64,000 nucleotides of DNA from Pseudomonadaceae bacterium (GTDB taxonomy: Bacteria; Pseudomonadota; Gammaproteobacteria; Pseudomonadales; Azotimanducaceae). Position 1 is the stretch's first letter; every line of letters starts with the position of its first letter. The stretch spans positions 1 through 64,000 of the forward strand of contig JANSWO010000012.1 in assembly GCA_024743435.1 (NCBI GenBank). The letters are read 5' to 3'. Below, in pieces: positions 45,834 to 54,651 of this stretch. The position numbers and the translations under genes are program-made. The notes below the pieces were generated by a model. The model did no database searches, had not been told where the DNA came from, and saw nothing but the letters and a program-made list of their open reading frames with translations.

Positions 45834-46385
45834 TCAGCCCAATAGATGTTCGTTGAATCGATGAATGAGCTCAACGAAGTTACATGGCCGAAAACTGACG
45901 TCCAACTGGTTGCGCAGAATCTTGTCCCAGGCGGTTCGTACGGCTCCGGTCGATCCGGGGAGTGCGAATATCAGCGTAGCGTTTGCCAGGCCGCCAATGG
46001 CCCGGGACTGGATGGTTGATGAACCGATCTCTTCATAGGAGACCGCCCGGAACAACTCACCGAAGCCGTCAATGGTCTTATCGAACAATGGCGCGAGCGC
46101 CTCTGGTGTGCTGTCTCTGCCGGTGAAACCGGTGCCGCCCGATGTCAGAACGACATCGATTGCGGGGTCGGCAATCCAGTTCGACACCTTCGCCCGCAGT
46201 ACATAGACGTCGTCGCGGACGATGTCCCGGTCTGCCAGCACGTGCCCGGACTCGCCGAGCAGCGACACTAACGCATCGCCGCTGGTGTCCTGCGCCGCGG
46301 TCCGTGTATCGGATATCGTCAGAACCGCGATCGACAAAACCCCGTCCTCGCGAGGCGTTGGGCTCTCATTTGCGGAAGTCGCCAT
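45834..46385 (-). CDS. moaB: Molybdenum cofactor biosynthesis protein MoaB
   Basis: 183-residue member of the MogA/MoaB family that adenylates molybdopterin. The conserved core reads SIAVLTISDTR, VVLTSGGTGFTGRDSTPEAL, and SYEEIGSSTIQSRAIGG. ATG at 46385 is preceded by GAGGGG; a longer frame to 46523 has no family similarity. MsrP in this window is a molybdopterin enzyme and would use its product. It is divergent from the fused carboxylase gene. Confidence 0.92.
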   Translation of the reverse strand: MATSANESPTPREDGVLSIAVLTISDTRTAAQDTSGDALVSLLGESGHVLADRDIVRDDVYVLRAKVSNWIADPAIDVVLTSGGTGFTGRDSTPEALAPLFDKTIDGFGELFRAVSYEEIGSSTIQSRAIGGLANATLIFALPGSTGAVRTAWDKILRNQLDVSFRPCNFVELIHRFNEHLLG

Positions 46386-46640
46386 CACTACTGCGCCCCT
46401 CTTTGGTGCTGTTATCGGTAAATGCTTGAATCGACGCTGATTTTTTGGCTGCCCGTTGCGCCGATAAGTTGCGCACGAATTGCGTCTACGCGGTTGAGAA
46501 CTTAAAGTATCGACCCACGTCACAGCATTTTACACGCCTGCGAAGCACCCGGCAGTGTAGGCCGTTGCGGCGACCGCAGGATGCTGGCAGTACAGCCCGA
46601 CACACATCAAAAGGCCACCAGATGGCTGACAGGAATCATC

Positions 46641-49600
46641 GTGGATAGACAGCTCGAAGAAGGCGATCGCCTGTTTCTGATTGCCGAGGATCTAGCGAAG
46701 GATTTCTCGCTGTTTCCGGAGGCTGCGGCAACGGTTCCTGTGCGCGGCCTGATGTCTGATTCGGACATCAAACGTGCCGTTGCGAGGCTTGCTGGTCTCG
46801 ATATTGATAGTTACATCGAAACGGTTGTCTCACCAGCCGGCAACAAAGCCAGACGCAGCGCGCCAGAAGACGTGCGCATGCTTGGCCGGTTGATCGAAGA
46901 ACGAAGTGATGGCCCGTATTACCAGACCAAAGTCGAAATGGACTTCAACGGTGAGCGCCGTGTCATTGGCTTCATTGCCCAGGATCGTTCGACCAATAAC
47001 GGCGTCTGGATGCCGGAACATCATTTGGCAGCGGCGCGCTTCGTTGAGGAGTGCTCGCGCAGGGCATTACCGATCGTAAGCCTCATGGATACGCCGGGAG
47101 CTGATCCAAACGAAGAGGCTAACCGTAACAATCAGGCGCACAGCATCTCTCAGCTCATCTCGGAGATGAGTAATGTGGACGTGCCCAACCTCGGCATCAT
47201 CTACGGTTTGGGCTATTCCGGCGGCGCCATTCCACTCGCGGCCAGCAACATGATTCTGTCCGTGCGTGACGGTGTCTTCAGCACCATTCAGCCTCCCGGC
47301 CTGGCGAGTATCGCAAGGCGGCTGAATCTGTCCTGGCAGGAGTGCGCCAAGTACGTCGGCTTGTCGCCATTTGAACTCTATGACCAGGGCAATATCGACG
47401 CGATCATCGATTACTCTCCGGGTGAGAGCGACAAGCTGGAGAATTTCCGGCAGGCGATCATCTCGGGCATCGAGTCGGTTGAGCAGAAGACTCGGGAATT
47501 TGTTGGTGGCAATCCCTACATTATGGATCACTACCGGCTGAGCGTGCGCCGTTACCTGCAACCGTCCGAGACGCTGCGCTCAGTGTCAGCAAGCTCGTCG
47601 CTGCGCCTGTCGCAGTCGCCCACCGAGTACGTCAACGTCTTTGGAGTTGCCTATCGGTACTTGCGTTATCTGAAAGTTCGCCAGCGCATTAAGGCGACTT
47701 CCGCGAGTGCCTATGGCCGCCTTGCGGTGCAGGAAATGCCAGCGGGTGAGCTGGACTCGCGCTCTGAGTTGGAGCGCCGGCGCGCGTATCTGAAATGGCT
47801 GCAGGATCCAGACAAAGTCATCTACGACGATACGCTGTCGAAAGCGTGGCGAAACTATTCTGAAAAGCGCGATGCGATTCACGATGATCGGGGCCGTCTG
47901 GGACGCCTGATATTTGGCGAGCCGCAGAAAAACTATGAGTCCGCGCGCTCCGAACTGATCACCACGGTTGGCCTTTACCTGTATAACCGCTGGAAAGCGG
48001 AGGCCGTGGGTAACATTCGTGCACTGCGCAATACCCTGCAGCATCCGCAGGACTTCTTTGAGCTCTATCGAGCGGAAGACTTTACCGACGCGCCGGCTAT
48101 TGCGGCGGTGCTCGGCTCGGATGACGAGTTGGATGCGATCACCCGCCAGCGCTTTTCCCACGATGGCCGCAAATTGCTGCGCAACCAGGTGGCAGACCGG
48201 GCGGACGGCGCCCTCAGTGCGCTATTGGCGAATGAGCTGAACCTGTTGCTGACGGGTGGCCCGATCGCAGAGCACGTTCCCAGCTTGCAGGCCGAAGCAT
48301 CCGCGTTGATTGCCAGTGGTGCCTCGGAGTTGCGCACGAACCGACAGTTGATCGATAGCCGAATCCGAAACTTCCTGCAAAGGCGTCCGGAAGAGACCGC
48401 GGCTCCGGCGCTGTCGGAGCTTACGGTTCTCGATGTTTTGCTCAACGATGACCTGCGCGAAGAGTTTGTCGAAGAGTGCGAGAACCTGCTGCTGTTCGAT
48501 TCTGTCTACGATCAGATCATCGCCAACCTCGACACCATCGCCGAAGAAGCAGAGAAAACCCAGGCGCTGGCGAAAGAGTCGGTTGCTGGGCTCATGAACA
48601 CTACGCTCGATCTCGCCGCGCGGGGTATTACGCTCGACACCGCACGCTCCGTAGATCCAGATGCACTGCGCGAGCAGTTCTTCACGTGGTATCGCGAGGT
48701 CGCCGCGAGCCCGATGGGCAACGCCTTCTTCCGCTCGGTGGAAGAGTGGAAGAAAGGCAGCTTCCCATACCTCTCCGATACGCTGTTTGTGGTCGTGACG
48801 TTCCTCTTTGAGAACCTGTTTGTCTCCTATCTGCAAAGCGAAAAGGAAGGCAGCAAGCGTAAGTACGATCCGCGCATTGCCCCGCGCAACATTGGCCGCA
48901 AGAAAGACTTCTGGAACCGGCTGGAGATCGCCTATCGGGATCTGTTGATTCAGAATCTGCTGCGAAGCTACAAGAACGAGAAGAAAACCGGCTATCAGGC
49001 TTTCATCGATACCTTCTTTACAGATTTCGCTGCCACGAGAGAGGATCTGCTCAGTTCAGACCCTGTCCGCTTCCCTGGCTTCCGGCAGTCCATTGAAAAA
49101 GCGCTGCAGAAAAACGTGCCGCCCTGCGGCATCGTCACCGGCATAGGTACCTTCAAAGACGGCAGCGGTGGCATACGCTGCGGCGCGGTCATCTCGAACC
49201 TCGACTTTCAGGCCGGCGCGTTTGATATGGCGAGCGCGGAGAAGTTCATCAAGCTGCTGGTGGACTGCGCTGAACAGCATCTGCCTGTTGTTTGTTTTGT
49301 GTCCTCCGGTGGCATGCAGACGAAAGAAGGCGCTGGCGCTCTGTTTTCCATGGCGGCGGTGAACGACCGCGTGACTCGCTTCGTTCGCGATCACGATCTG
49401 CCGGTGATCATGTTTGGTTACGGCGATTGCACGGGAGGCTCACAGGCCAGCTTCGTTACCCACCCGCTGGTGCATACCTACTACTTGTCCGGCACGGATA
49501 TGCCGTTTGCAGGACAGATCGTTGTGCCATCGAACCTGCCATCGAGCAGCACGCTTGCGAACTATCTGTCGCTGGTGCCGGATTCGATGGCCGGACTCGT

Positions 49601-51524
49601 CAAACATCCGTTTTACCCGGACATGGATGACGAGCTGCGCAAGATTGACCCGGAAATCCCGGTTCCCCAGGAGACGGTCGCTGAAGTGGTTCGCCGTGTC
49701 ATGGCGGGCGTCTTCAGCCAGACTCAGCCTGTGGTTGTTGCTCATCGACCACGCTACACGGATGCAGATCTCATTCGGCCCGTTCGCCGCGTCCTGATTC
49801 ATGCGCGCGGTTGTACCGCGGCCAAACTGATTCGCATTGCCCAGCGCTGCGGCATCGAAGTGGTGCTCGTGCAATCGGATCCGGACATGGATTCGGCTTG
49901 TGTCGACATGCTGGGTGATCACGACACGCTGGTTTGCATTGGCGGCAATACGCCCGATGAGAGTTATCTGAACGCCCAGAGTGTTCTGCGAGTGGCGGAG
50001 CGGGAAGGGGTGGATGCGCTGCACCCGGGCATCGGTTTCCTGTCTGAGAATTCAGGTTTTGCCTCGCTCGTGCGCAACCATGGCATCAACTTCATCGGGC
50101 CGATGGTGTCCAGCATGGAGACCATGGGTAACAAGTCGAATGCCATCAACACGTCACTACGACTTGGTGTGCCAGTGGTTCCTGGCAGCCACGGCATCCT
50201 GACGGACGTCAATGCGGCCGGCGAAGTGGCGGGTGAAATCGGCTATCCCGTGTTGATCAAAGCGGTGCATGGCGGCGGTGGTAAAGGCATCCAGGTGGTT
50301 GAGAACGGTGCGGAGTTCGATGAGCTGTTCCAGCGCGTCACGATGGAAGCGCGATCCGCCTTTGGCAACGGTGACGTCTACCTGGAGAAATACGTCACTT
50401 CTCTGCGTCACATAGAAGTTCAGGTGTTGCGTGATACCCACGGCAACACCAAGGTTCTGGGCGTTCGTGACTGCAGCGTGCAGCGCGACAAACAGAAGGT
50501 CATTGAGGAATCTGGTTCCACGGCTCTGCCGCCGAATCTGCAGGAGCAGGTGCTCAAGCACACGGCGGCCATCGCGGACGAGGTCGATTACCGCGGTGCC
50601 GGCACGGTTGAGTTCATCTACGACCTGAAGAACGACGCTGTCTACTTCATGGAAATGAATACGCGGCTGCAGGTTGAGCACCCGGTCACCGAGTACACCT
50701 CTGGTGTGGATATTGTGGCTCAGCAGTTCCGCATCGCCGGTGGAGAGTCGATTGCCGATCTCGAGGTCGCGGCGGATGGATTCTCGATCGAGGCTCGTAT
50801 CAACGCGGAGAGCATCTCCAAAGGTTCAGATGGCAGCCTGCAGTTCAAGCCCGATCCCGGCGTAATCACCGAGTGTGAATTCCCGGAAGAAGAAGGCGTG
50901 GACGTCATCACGATGGCGGGTACCGGGAAGGAGGTGTCGCCGTTCTACGATTCCATGATTGCTCAGGTAATTGTGCACGCGGAAGACCGCAACGCTGCTG
51001 CTGCGAAGCTCTGCCGCTACCTCGAGCGGGTCAAGATTCGCGGCATCCGAACCAACATCGCGCTCTTAAAGCGTATTCTGGTTGACTCGGTATTCCTCGA
51101 GGGTGTCTACGACACGAGCTACCTGCCACAGTTGCTCGAGCGCAGCGATATCGATCAGATCATCGCCGAAATTGATGAGGTGGCCGGTTCAATCAGCTCT
51201 GGTATCGATCGCGACAGCGTTGCGATTGAAGACTCGGATGAGCTGAAGGTGCTGTCACCGTCGACGGGTATCTTCTACATCACGCCGTCTCCGAATGATC
51301 CGGAGTACGTGACGGTTGGTCAGCGCATCACCATCGACAACACGATCTGCCAGCTCGAGGCGATGAAAATCTTCTCGCCACTGAGGCTTCGGGACTTCAA
51401 TAGCGCCGAGTCCGAGCTGTATCCGGCGGATCAACAGTTTGAAGTCACCCGGGTCAACGTCGCTAATGCTCAACAGGTCACAAGTGGTGATTTGCTGTTT
51501 GTCGTGAGGCCGGTGGAGGGGTAG
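46641..51524 (+). CDS. Single-chain multidomain biotin-dependent acyl-CoA carboxylase (CT-alpha / CT-beta / BC / BCCP)
   Basis: 1627 residues holding all parts of an acetyl-CoA carboxylase. N-terminal AccA-like carboxyltransferase (about 60-330): PIVSLMDTPGADPN, GYSGGAIPLA and VFSTIQPPGLASI. A helical linker without recognised motifs follows (about 360-830). Then an AccD-like domain (about 840-1040): VVCFVSSGGMQTKEGAGAL and FGYGDCTGGSQASF, lacking the zinc finger. Biotin carboxylase (about 1048-1510): glycine loop HGGGGKGIQ and EMNTRLQVEHPVTE. The C-terminal BCCP has the biotin lysine in EAMKIF (K1576). The alpha-before-beta order is opposite to eukaryotic ACC. GTG at 46641 has AGGA upstream; ATG at 46581 would add 20 residues. 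The substrate may be acetyl-CoA or a longer acyl-CoA. Confidence 0.88.
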   Translation: MDRQLEEGDRLFLIAEDLAKDFSLFPEAAATVPVRGLMSDSDIKRAVARLAGLDIDSYIETVVSPAGNKARRSAPEDVRMLGRLIEERSDGPYYQTKVEMDFNGERRVIGFIAQDRSTNNGVWMPEHHLAAARFVEECSRRALPIVSLMDTPGADPNEEANRNNQAHSISQLISEMSNVDVPNLGIIYGLGYSGGAIPLAASNMILSVRDGVFSTIQPPGLASIARRLNLSWQECAKYVGLSPFELYDQGNIDAIIDYSPGESDKLENFRQAIISGIESVEQKTREFVGGNPYIMDHYRLSVRRYLQPSETLRSVSASSSLRLSQSPTEYVNVFGVAYRYLRYLKVRQRIKATSASAYGRLAVQEMPAGELDSRSELERRRAYLKWLQDPDKVIYDDTLSKAWRNYSEKRDAIHDDRGRLGRLIFGEPQKNYESARSELITTVGLYLYNRWKAEAVGNIRALRNTLQHPQDFFELYRAEDFTDAPAIAAVLGSDDELDAITRQRFSHDGRKLLRNQVADRADGALSALLANELNLLLTGGPIAEHVPSLQAEASALIASGASELRTNRQLIDSRIRNFLQRRPEETAAPALSELTVLDVLLNDDLREEFVEECENLLLFDSVYDQIIANLDTIAEEAEKTQALAKESVAGLMNTTLDLAARGITLDTARSVDPDALREQFFTWYREVAASPMGNAFFRSVEEWKKGSFPYLSDTLFVVVTFLFENLFVSYLQSEKEGSKRKYDPRIAPRNIGRKKDFWNRLEIAYRDLLIQNLLRSYKNEKKTGYQAFIDTFFTDFAATREDLLSSDPVRFPGFRQSIEKALQKNVPPCGIVTGIGTFKDGSGGIRCGAVISNLDFQAGAFDMASAEKFIKLLVDCAEQHLPVVCFVSSGGMQTKEGAGALFSMAAVNDRVTRFVRDHDLPVIMFGYGDCTGGSQASFVTHPLVHTYYLSGTDMPFAGQIVVPSNLPSSSTLANYLSLVPDSMAGLVKHPFYPDMDDELRKIDPEIPVPQETVAEVVRRVMAGVFSQTQPVVVAHRPRYTDADLIRPVRRVLIHARGCTAAKLIRIAQRCGIEVVLVQSDPDMDSACVDMLGDHDTLVCIGGNTPDESYLNAQSVLRVAEREGVDALHPGIGFLSENSGFASLVRNHGINFIGPMVSSMETMGNKSNAINTSLRLGVPVVPGSHGILTDVNAAGEVAGEIGYPVLIKAVHGGGGKGIQVVENGAEFDELFQRVTMEARSAFGNGDVYLEKYVTSLRHIEVQVLRDTHGNTKVLGVRDCSVQRDKQKVIEESGSTALPPNLQEQVLKHTAAIADEVDYRGAGTVEFIYDLKNDAVYFMEMNTRLQVEHPVTEYTSGVDIVAQQFRIAGGESIADLEVAADGFSIEARINAESISKGSDGSLQFKPDPGVITECEFPEEEGVDVITMAGTGKEVSPFYDSMIAQVIVHAEDRNAAAAKLCRYLERVKIRGIRTNIALLKRILVDSVFLEGVYDTSYLPQLLERSDIDQIIAEIDEVAGSISSGIDRDSVAIEDSDELKVLSPSTGIFYITPSPNDPEYVTVGQRITIDNTICQLEAMKIFSPLRLRDFNSAESELYPADQQFEVTRVNVANAQQVTSGDLLFVVRPVEG

Positions 51525-51565
51525 ACCGCGGGGCCGAAGCAGGCCTCCATCTTCGCCATATCACT

Positions 51566-51729
51566 CGTCATTGCGAGCCCGAAGGGCGCGGCAATCTCGT
51601 TCAGACGCTCGACGTGTTCGGGGTGTAGTAGACGGGCGCTCTCGACGGATTTTCTCGGCGCTTTGCGCGGAGAAAATCGTCTGTCGCTCTCCCGGGGTTC
51701 AGCGCGCGTTGATCGCGTAGCGATCAACG
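51566..51729 (+). repeat. Composite palindromic repeat, copy 2
   Basis: 164-bp element with three modules in order. Module 1: CGTCATTGCGAG, hairpin GCCC-GAA-GGGC, GGCAATCTC. Module 2: GATTTTCTC paired with GAGAAAATC around GGCGC-TTT-GCGCG. Module 3: perfect 10-bp hairpin CGTTGATCGC-GTA-GCGATCAACG (51707-51729). Module 3 has the same arms as copy 1; modules 1 and 2 differ from copy 1 by paired changes. It lies 42 bases after the carboxylase stop. Confidence 0.85.
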
Positions 51730-51741
51730 TTACTGCAGCCC

Positions 51742-51926
51742 CGTCATTGCGAGCCCGAAGGGCGTGGCAATCTCCTTCAGGCGCTCGACCTGTTCGGGGT
51801 GTAGTAGATGGGCGCTCTCGACAGATTTTCTCGGCGCTTTGCGCGGAGAAAATCGTCTTCCGCTCTCTTGGGGTTTGAGTCTGGGAGCTTCAGGTATTTG
51901 CTCGCGGTGCGAGCAAAAACCTGAAG
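51742..51926 (+). repeat. Composite palindromic repeat, copy 3 (different third module)
   Basis: Modules 1 and 2 are close copies of those in copy 2. The third module is replaced by a longer hairpin: 18-base arms at 51888-51905 and 51909-51926 (starting CTTCAGGT, ending ACCTGAAG), 17 of 18 pairs matched, loop GGT. It ends nine bases before the stop of the convergent TauE/SafE gene and may terminate transcription there. Confidence 0.85.
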
Positions 51927-51935
51927 CCCCGTACG

Positions 51936-52706
51936 TTAAGAACACAGCTCCCTGACGCCGGCGGCGATACACACGGCGCCGATGAGCAAAATTACGGTGC
52001 CACTCACGGCTCGGAAACTCTCGTCGGAGAATCGCGACAACAGTCGGGTACCGATTCGAGTGCCGATCACAGCCATCGCGATTGCGGTTAACAGCAACCA
52101 GGTTGGCACCGATGCCTCCTGGCCTTGGTGGTTGATGACGGTGCCGAGAATCCAGCCGTAGTAGAGCAGCTTGAGCAAATGGCCCAGCGTCTGAGTCACG
52201 GCCTTGCACGCCACAATCTCGTGCCGATTGAGGGGTGAGTTCAGGTAGAAAACATCCAGCAAAGGCCCGGACGCGCCGGCCAGCAATTGAGCCGCCGTCA
52301 CGACAACGCCCGATGCGGCTGCGGTTAGTGGCTTGGTTATATCCAGCCCCTGCAGTCGTTTCACAATGCGGGCGAGAAACGGAAACACACCAATGGTGAT
52401 GAGAATGACCGCGGGGTCTGCGACAAAGGTGATCGCGGTAAAAGCCGCCAAAACGATCAAGCTGCCGATGACGTATGGCGGAAGAATGGAAAAACGAATG
52501 TGTTCGCGAAGAAACCAGGCGCGCGAGCCGTTCGAACTCGCTTGCACAGCGCCGTGCACCATCATGGCGGTGGGCACGTTCAGTGCGAGAACGAGTATGG
52601 CCATCAGGATCATCCCGCCAGCCATTCCGAGTACGCCGGAGATAGTGCTCGTTGCCAGCACCGATATCAGTATGAGCGCGGCGAGTTGCAGCATAGCCTC
52701 AGCCAT
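51936..52706 (-). CDS. TauE/SafE family membrane transporter
   Basis: Integral membrane protein of 256 residues with about eight hydrophobic segments. The repeated half signature is visible as SGVLGMAGGMILMA and MMVHGAVQASSNGSRAWFLRE. The family exports sulfite, sulfoacetate or related organosulfur compounds, or imports them; the substrate cannot be read. A LysR regulator is divergent from it, which suggests substrate-induced expression. Confidence 0.85.
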   Translation of the reverse strand: MAEAMLQLAALILISVLATSTISGVLGMAGGMILMAILVLALNVPTAMMVHGAVQASSNGSRAWFLREHIRFSILPPYVIGSLIVLAAFTAITFVADPAVILITIGVFPFLARIVKRLQGLDITKPLTAAASGVVVTAAQLLAGASGPLLDVFYLNSPLNRHEIVACKAVTQTLGHLLKLLYYGWILGTVINHQGQEASVPTWLLLTAIAMAVIGTRIGTRLLSRFSDESFRAVSGTVILLIGAVCIAAGVRELCS

Positions 52707-52727
52707 TCCTCCAGGTGGATGTTTAGT

Positions 52728-52786
52728 CTCTACGCCTCATAATCATGAAAAAAGCGACAGTTAGGAATATGATCCATCGCGTAGAG
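52728..52786. promoter_or_regulatory. Candidate operator region between tauE-like and lysR genes
   Basis: The 96-base divergent region holds an 8-bp inverted repeat, CTCTACGC (52728-52735) and GCGTAGAG (52779-52786), separated by 43 bases, around AT-rich sequence. LysR regulators usually bind T-N11-A dyads in such divergent regions. The exact site cannot be fixed by eye. Confidence 0.4.
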
Positions 52787-52802
52787 GAATCGGTGAGCGT
52801 TC

Positions 52803-53657
52803 ATGATTGAGAACCTGGAAACGCTGGTCATGCTGTCCAAAACGGGCACGATGCTGGAGGCGGGCACGCAGCTGAAAGTCTCCCAGTCGGCTGTGAGTAA
52901 GCGCATTGCCGCGCTTGAGCACTACTACGATCGCAAACTCATCGAGCGTCAGGGCCGTCGGGTCGTTTTAACCCCCCACGGGCAACGGCTCGTCGAGCGC
53001 GTTACGCCGTTGATATCAGAGCTGCGCCACGTTTTCCTGGAAGACAACACCCTGCGTCAGGGCAAGATCATCCTTGGGGTGTCCGAGGCGATTCTGGCGA
53101 GCTGGGGGCCAAGGTTGTTTGCCCGAGTGCGTGCCGAGCTGCCCGAGATCGAACTCGAGTTTCACTCCCAACGCTCGCCGGTTCTGCTCGACCGTTTGCG
53201 GTCGGGGGAATACATGGTGGGCCTGTGTACTGGTTCCGAAGATGCCGATACTGATTTGGTGAGTGAGGTGGTACGCCTCGAACCCATGGTCATTCTGCCG
53301 TCGGGATTGAGCGAGCTTGATTACTCGCCGGGTATGCCGCTATCGGTGATCACCATCGAGTCACGCTCCGGCGCTTGGCGGTCGATTGAGGAAGATATGA
53401 AACGCCTCAACCTGACTCGGGCTACGTCGCTGGAGTCCTTCTTTACGGTTGCGCAAATGGCGATTGCCGGTTTTGGCCATGCGTTGGTGCCAGCGGGTGT
53501 TGCTCGCACGCTAGGTGTTAAGGAAGCGTCGATGGTCCGGCTTGATCATTTGGGCATGAACCGGCCGGTGCGGTTTGTCGCGCGCAAGTCCATGTTTACT
53601 CAACAACTCGTGCAGAGCTTTTATCGTTCACTGCAAACTCATATCGCGGCGGTATAG
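52803..53657 (+). CDS. LysR family transcriptional regulator
   Basis: 284 residues. The N-terminal winged helix-turn-helix covers about 1-60 (TMLEAGTQLKVSQSAVSKRIAALE), followed by the effector-binding domain. It is divergent from the TauE/SafE gene and most likely controls it and itself. The effector is unknown; a sulfonate or sulfite-related compound is a guess from the neighbour. Confidence 0.88.
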   Translation: MIENLETLVMLSKTGTMLEAGTQLKVSQSAVSKRIAALEHYYDRKLIERQGRRVVLTPHGQRLVERVTPLISELRHVFLEDNTLRQGKIILGVSEAILASWGPRLFARVRAELPEIELEFHSQRSPVLLDRLRSGEYMVGLCTGSEDADTDLVSEVVRLEPMVILPSGLSELDYSPGMPLSVITIESRSGAWRSIEEDMKRLNLTRATSLESFFTVAQMAIAGFGHALVPAGVARTLGVKEASMVRLDHLGMNRPVRFVARKSMFTQQLVQSFYRSLQTHIAAV

Positions 53658-53708
53658 GTAACCAACGCGTCTCACTCTATAGTTTGCGTTCAATATTTGG
53701 AGACCACT

Positions 53709-54632
53709 ATGTCCAGCCTCTATCTTCACCACTATCCGCCTTCGCTGTTCTCCGAAAAGATTCGAGTTCTGCTCGGGTATCTTGGCGAATCCTGGAACTC
53801 GGTGATAATTCCGCCAATCATGCCCAGGCCTCTGCTCATGCCGCTGTCCGGTGGCTATCGCAAAACTCCGGTGTTTCAGGATGGCGCCAACGTCTACTGC
53901 GACAGCGACGTCATTGTGCGCATGTTGGCGGAGCGCTCGGGCAAGGCATCGCTGTATGCGCACGGGTTTGCGGCTGACCGTGTCGCTGAGTGGGCTGATA
54001 CGCAACTATTTCGAACGGCGGTCGCATTGAACTTCGCACCGGCTGCGGTGGCAGAGCAGATGAAAGCGATGAAACCCGAGGAGATGCAGGCCTTTGCGGA
54101 GGACCGCGCGAAGTTGTCTGAGGGCGCATCCATCACCTCGTTCTCACCCGAGGTGGCAACGCGCAATGTGCAGCACTATCTGAGCCGCTTGGATGGCGAT
54201 CTTGCCGGGAATGCCTTTGTCTTTGGTGAGCAACCGAGTGTGGCTGATTTCTCCGTCTATCACTGCTGTTGGTTTCTCGATCAAAACGCAATGGTCGCCA
54301 CGGTTCTTCAGCCGTTTAAGCACGTGCGGCGATGGATGGATGAGATCGCAGCGTTTGGCCACGGTGACGTGATCGAGAGCTCGGGTGAAGCGGCGCTCGA
54401 CGCTGCGAAAGACGCAAGCCCTGCTATACCCGCGCTTACCAATACGCTGCCTGATGGATTTGCCATTGGCGATGAGGTAACGGTCGCGCCAGTGGACTAC
54501 GGCAAGATTCCCGTTGCTGGCACGTTTGCAGCGATCGATTACAACCAGATTGTGATTACTCGCTCAACAGCGGAGACGGGCGCTGTGGCGGTTCACTTTC
54601 CGAGCGCTGGCTTTGAATTGCTCAAAGCCTGA
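53709..54632 (+). CDS. Glutathione S-transferase family protein with C-terminal extension
   Basis: 307 residues. The N-terminal thioredoxin-like domain reads LYLHHYPPSLFSEKIRVLLG and GYRKTPVFQDG, with DSDVI as the glutathione-binding turn. A helical GST C-terminal domain reaches about 220. The last 75 residues (IGDEVTVAPVDYGKIPVAGT onward) look beta-rich and are not part of a normal GST. ATG at 53709 follows GGAG by six bases. The substrate is unknown. It is convergent with hemH, 19 bases apart. Confidence 0.82.
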   Translation: MSSLYLHHYPPSLFSEKIRVLLGYLGESWNSVIIPPIMPRPLLMPLSGGYRKTPVFQDGANVYCDSDVIVRMLAERSGKASLYAHGFAADRVAEWADTQLFRTAVALNFAPAAVAEQMKAMKPEEMQAFAEDRAKLSEGASITSFSPEVATRNVQHYLSRLDGDLAGNAFVFGEQPSVADFSVYHCCWFLDQNAMVATVLQPFKHVRRWMDEIAAFGHGDVIESSGEAALDAAKDASPAIPALTNTLPDGFAIGDEVTVAPVDYGKIPVAGTFAAIDYNQIVITRSTAETGAVAVHFPSAGFELLKA

Positions 54633-54651
54633 CTTGCGTGACGCCCCGGGG

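Noticed and set aside
52333-52764. Plus-strand frame of 143 codons opposite the TauE/SafE gene
   Set aside because: Antisense to a clear membrane protein gene, with composition expected of a shadow frame and no recognisable domain.
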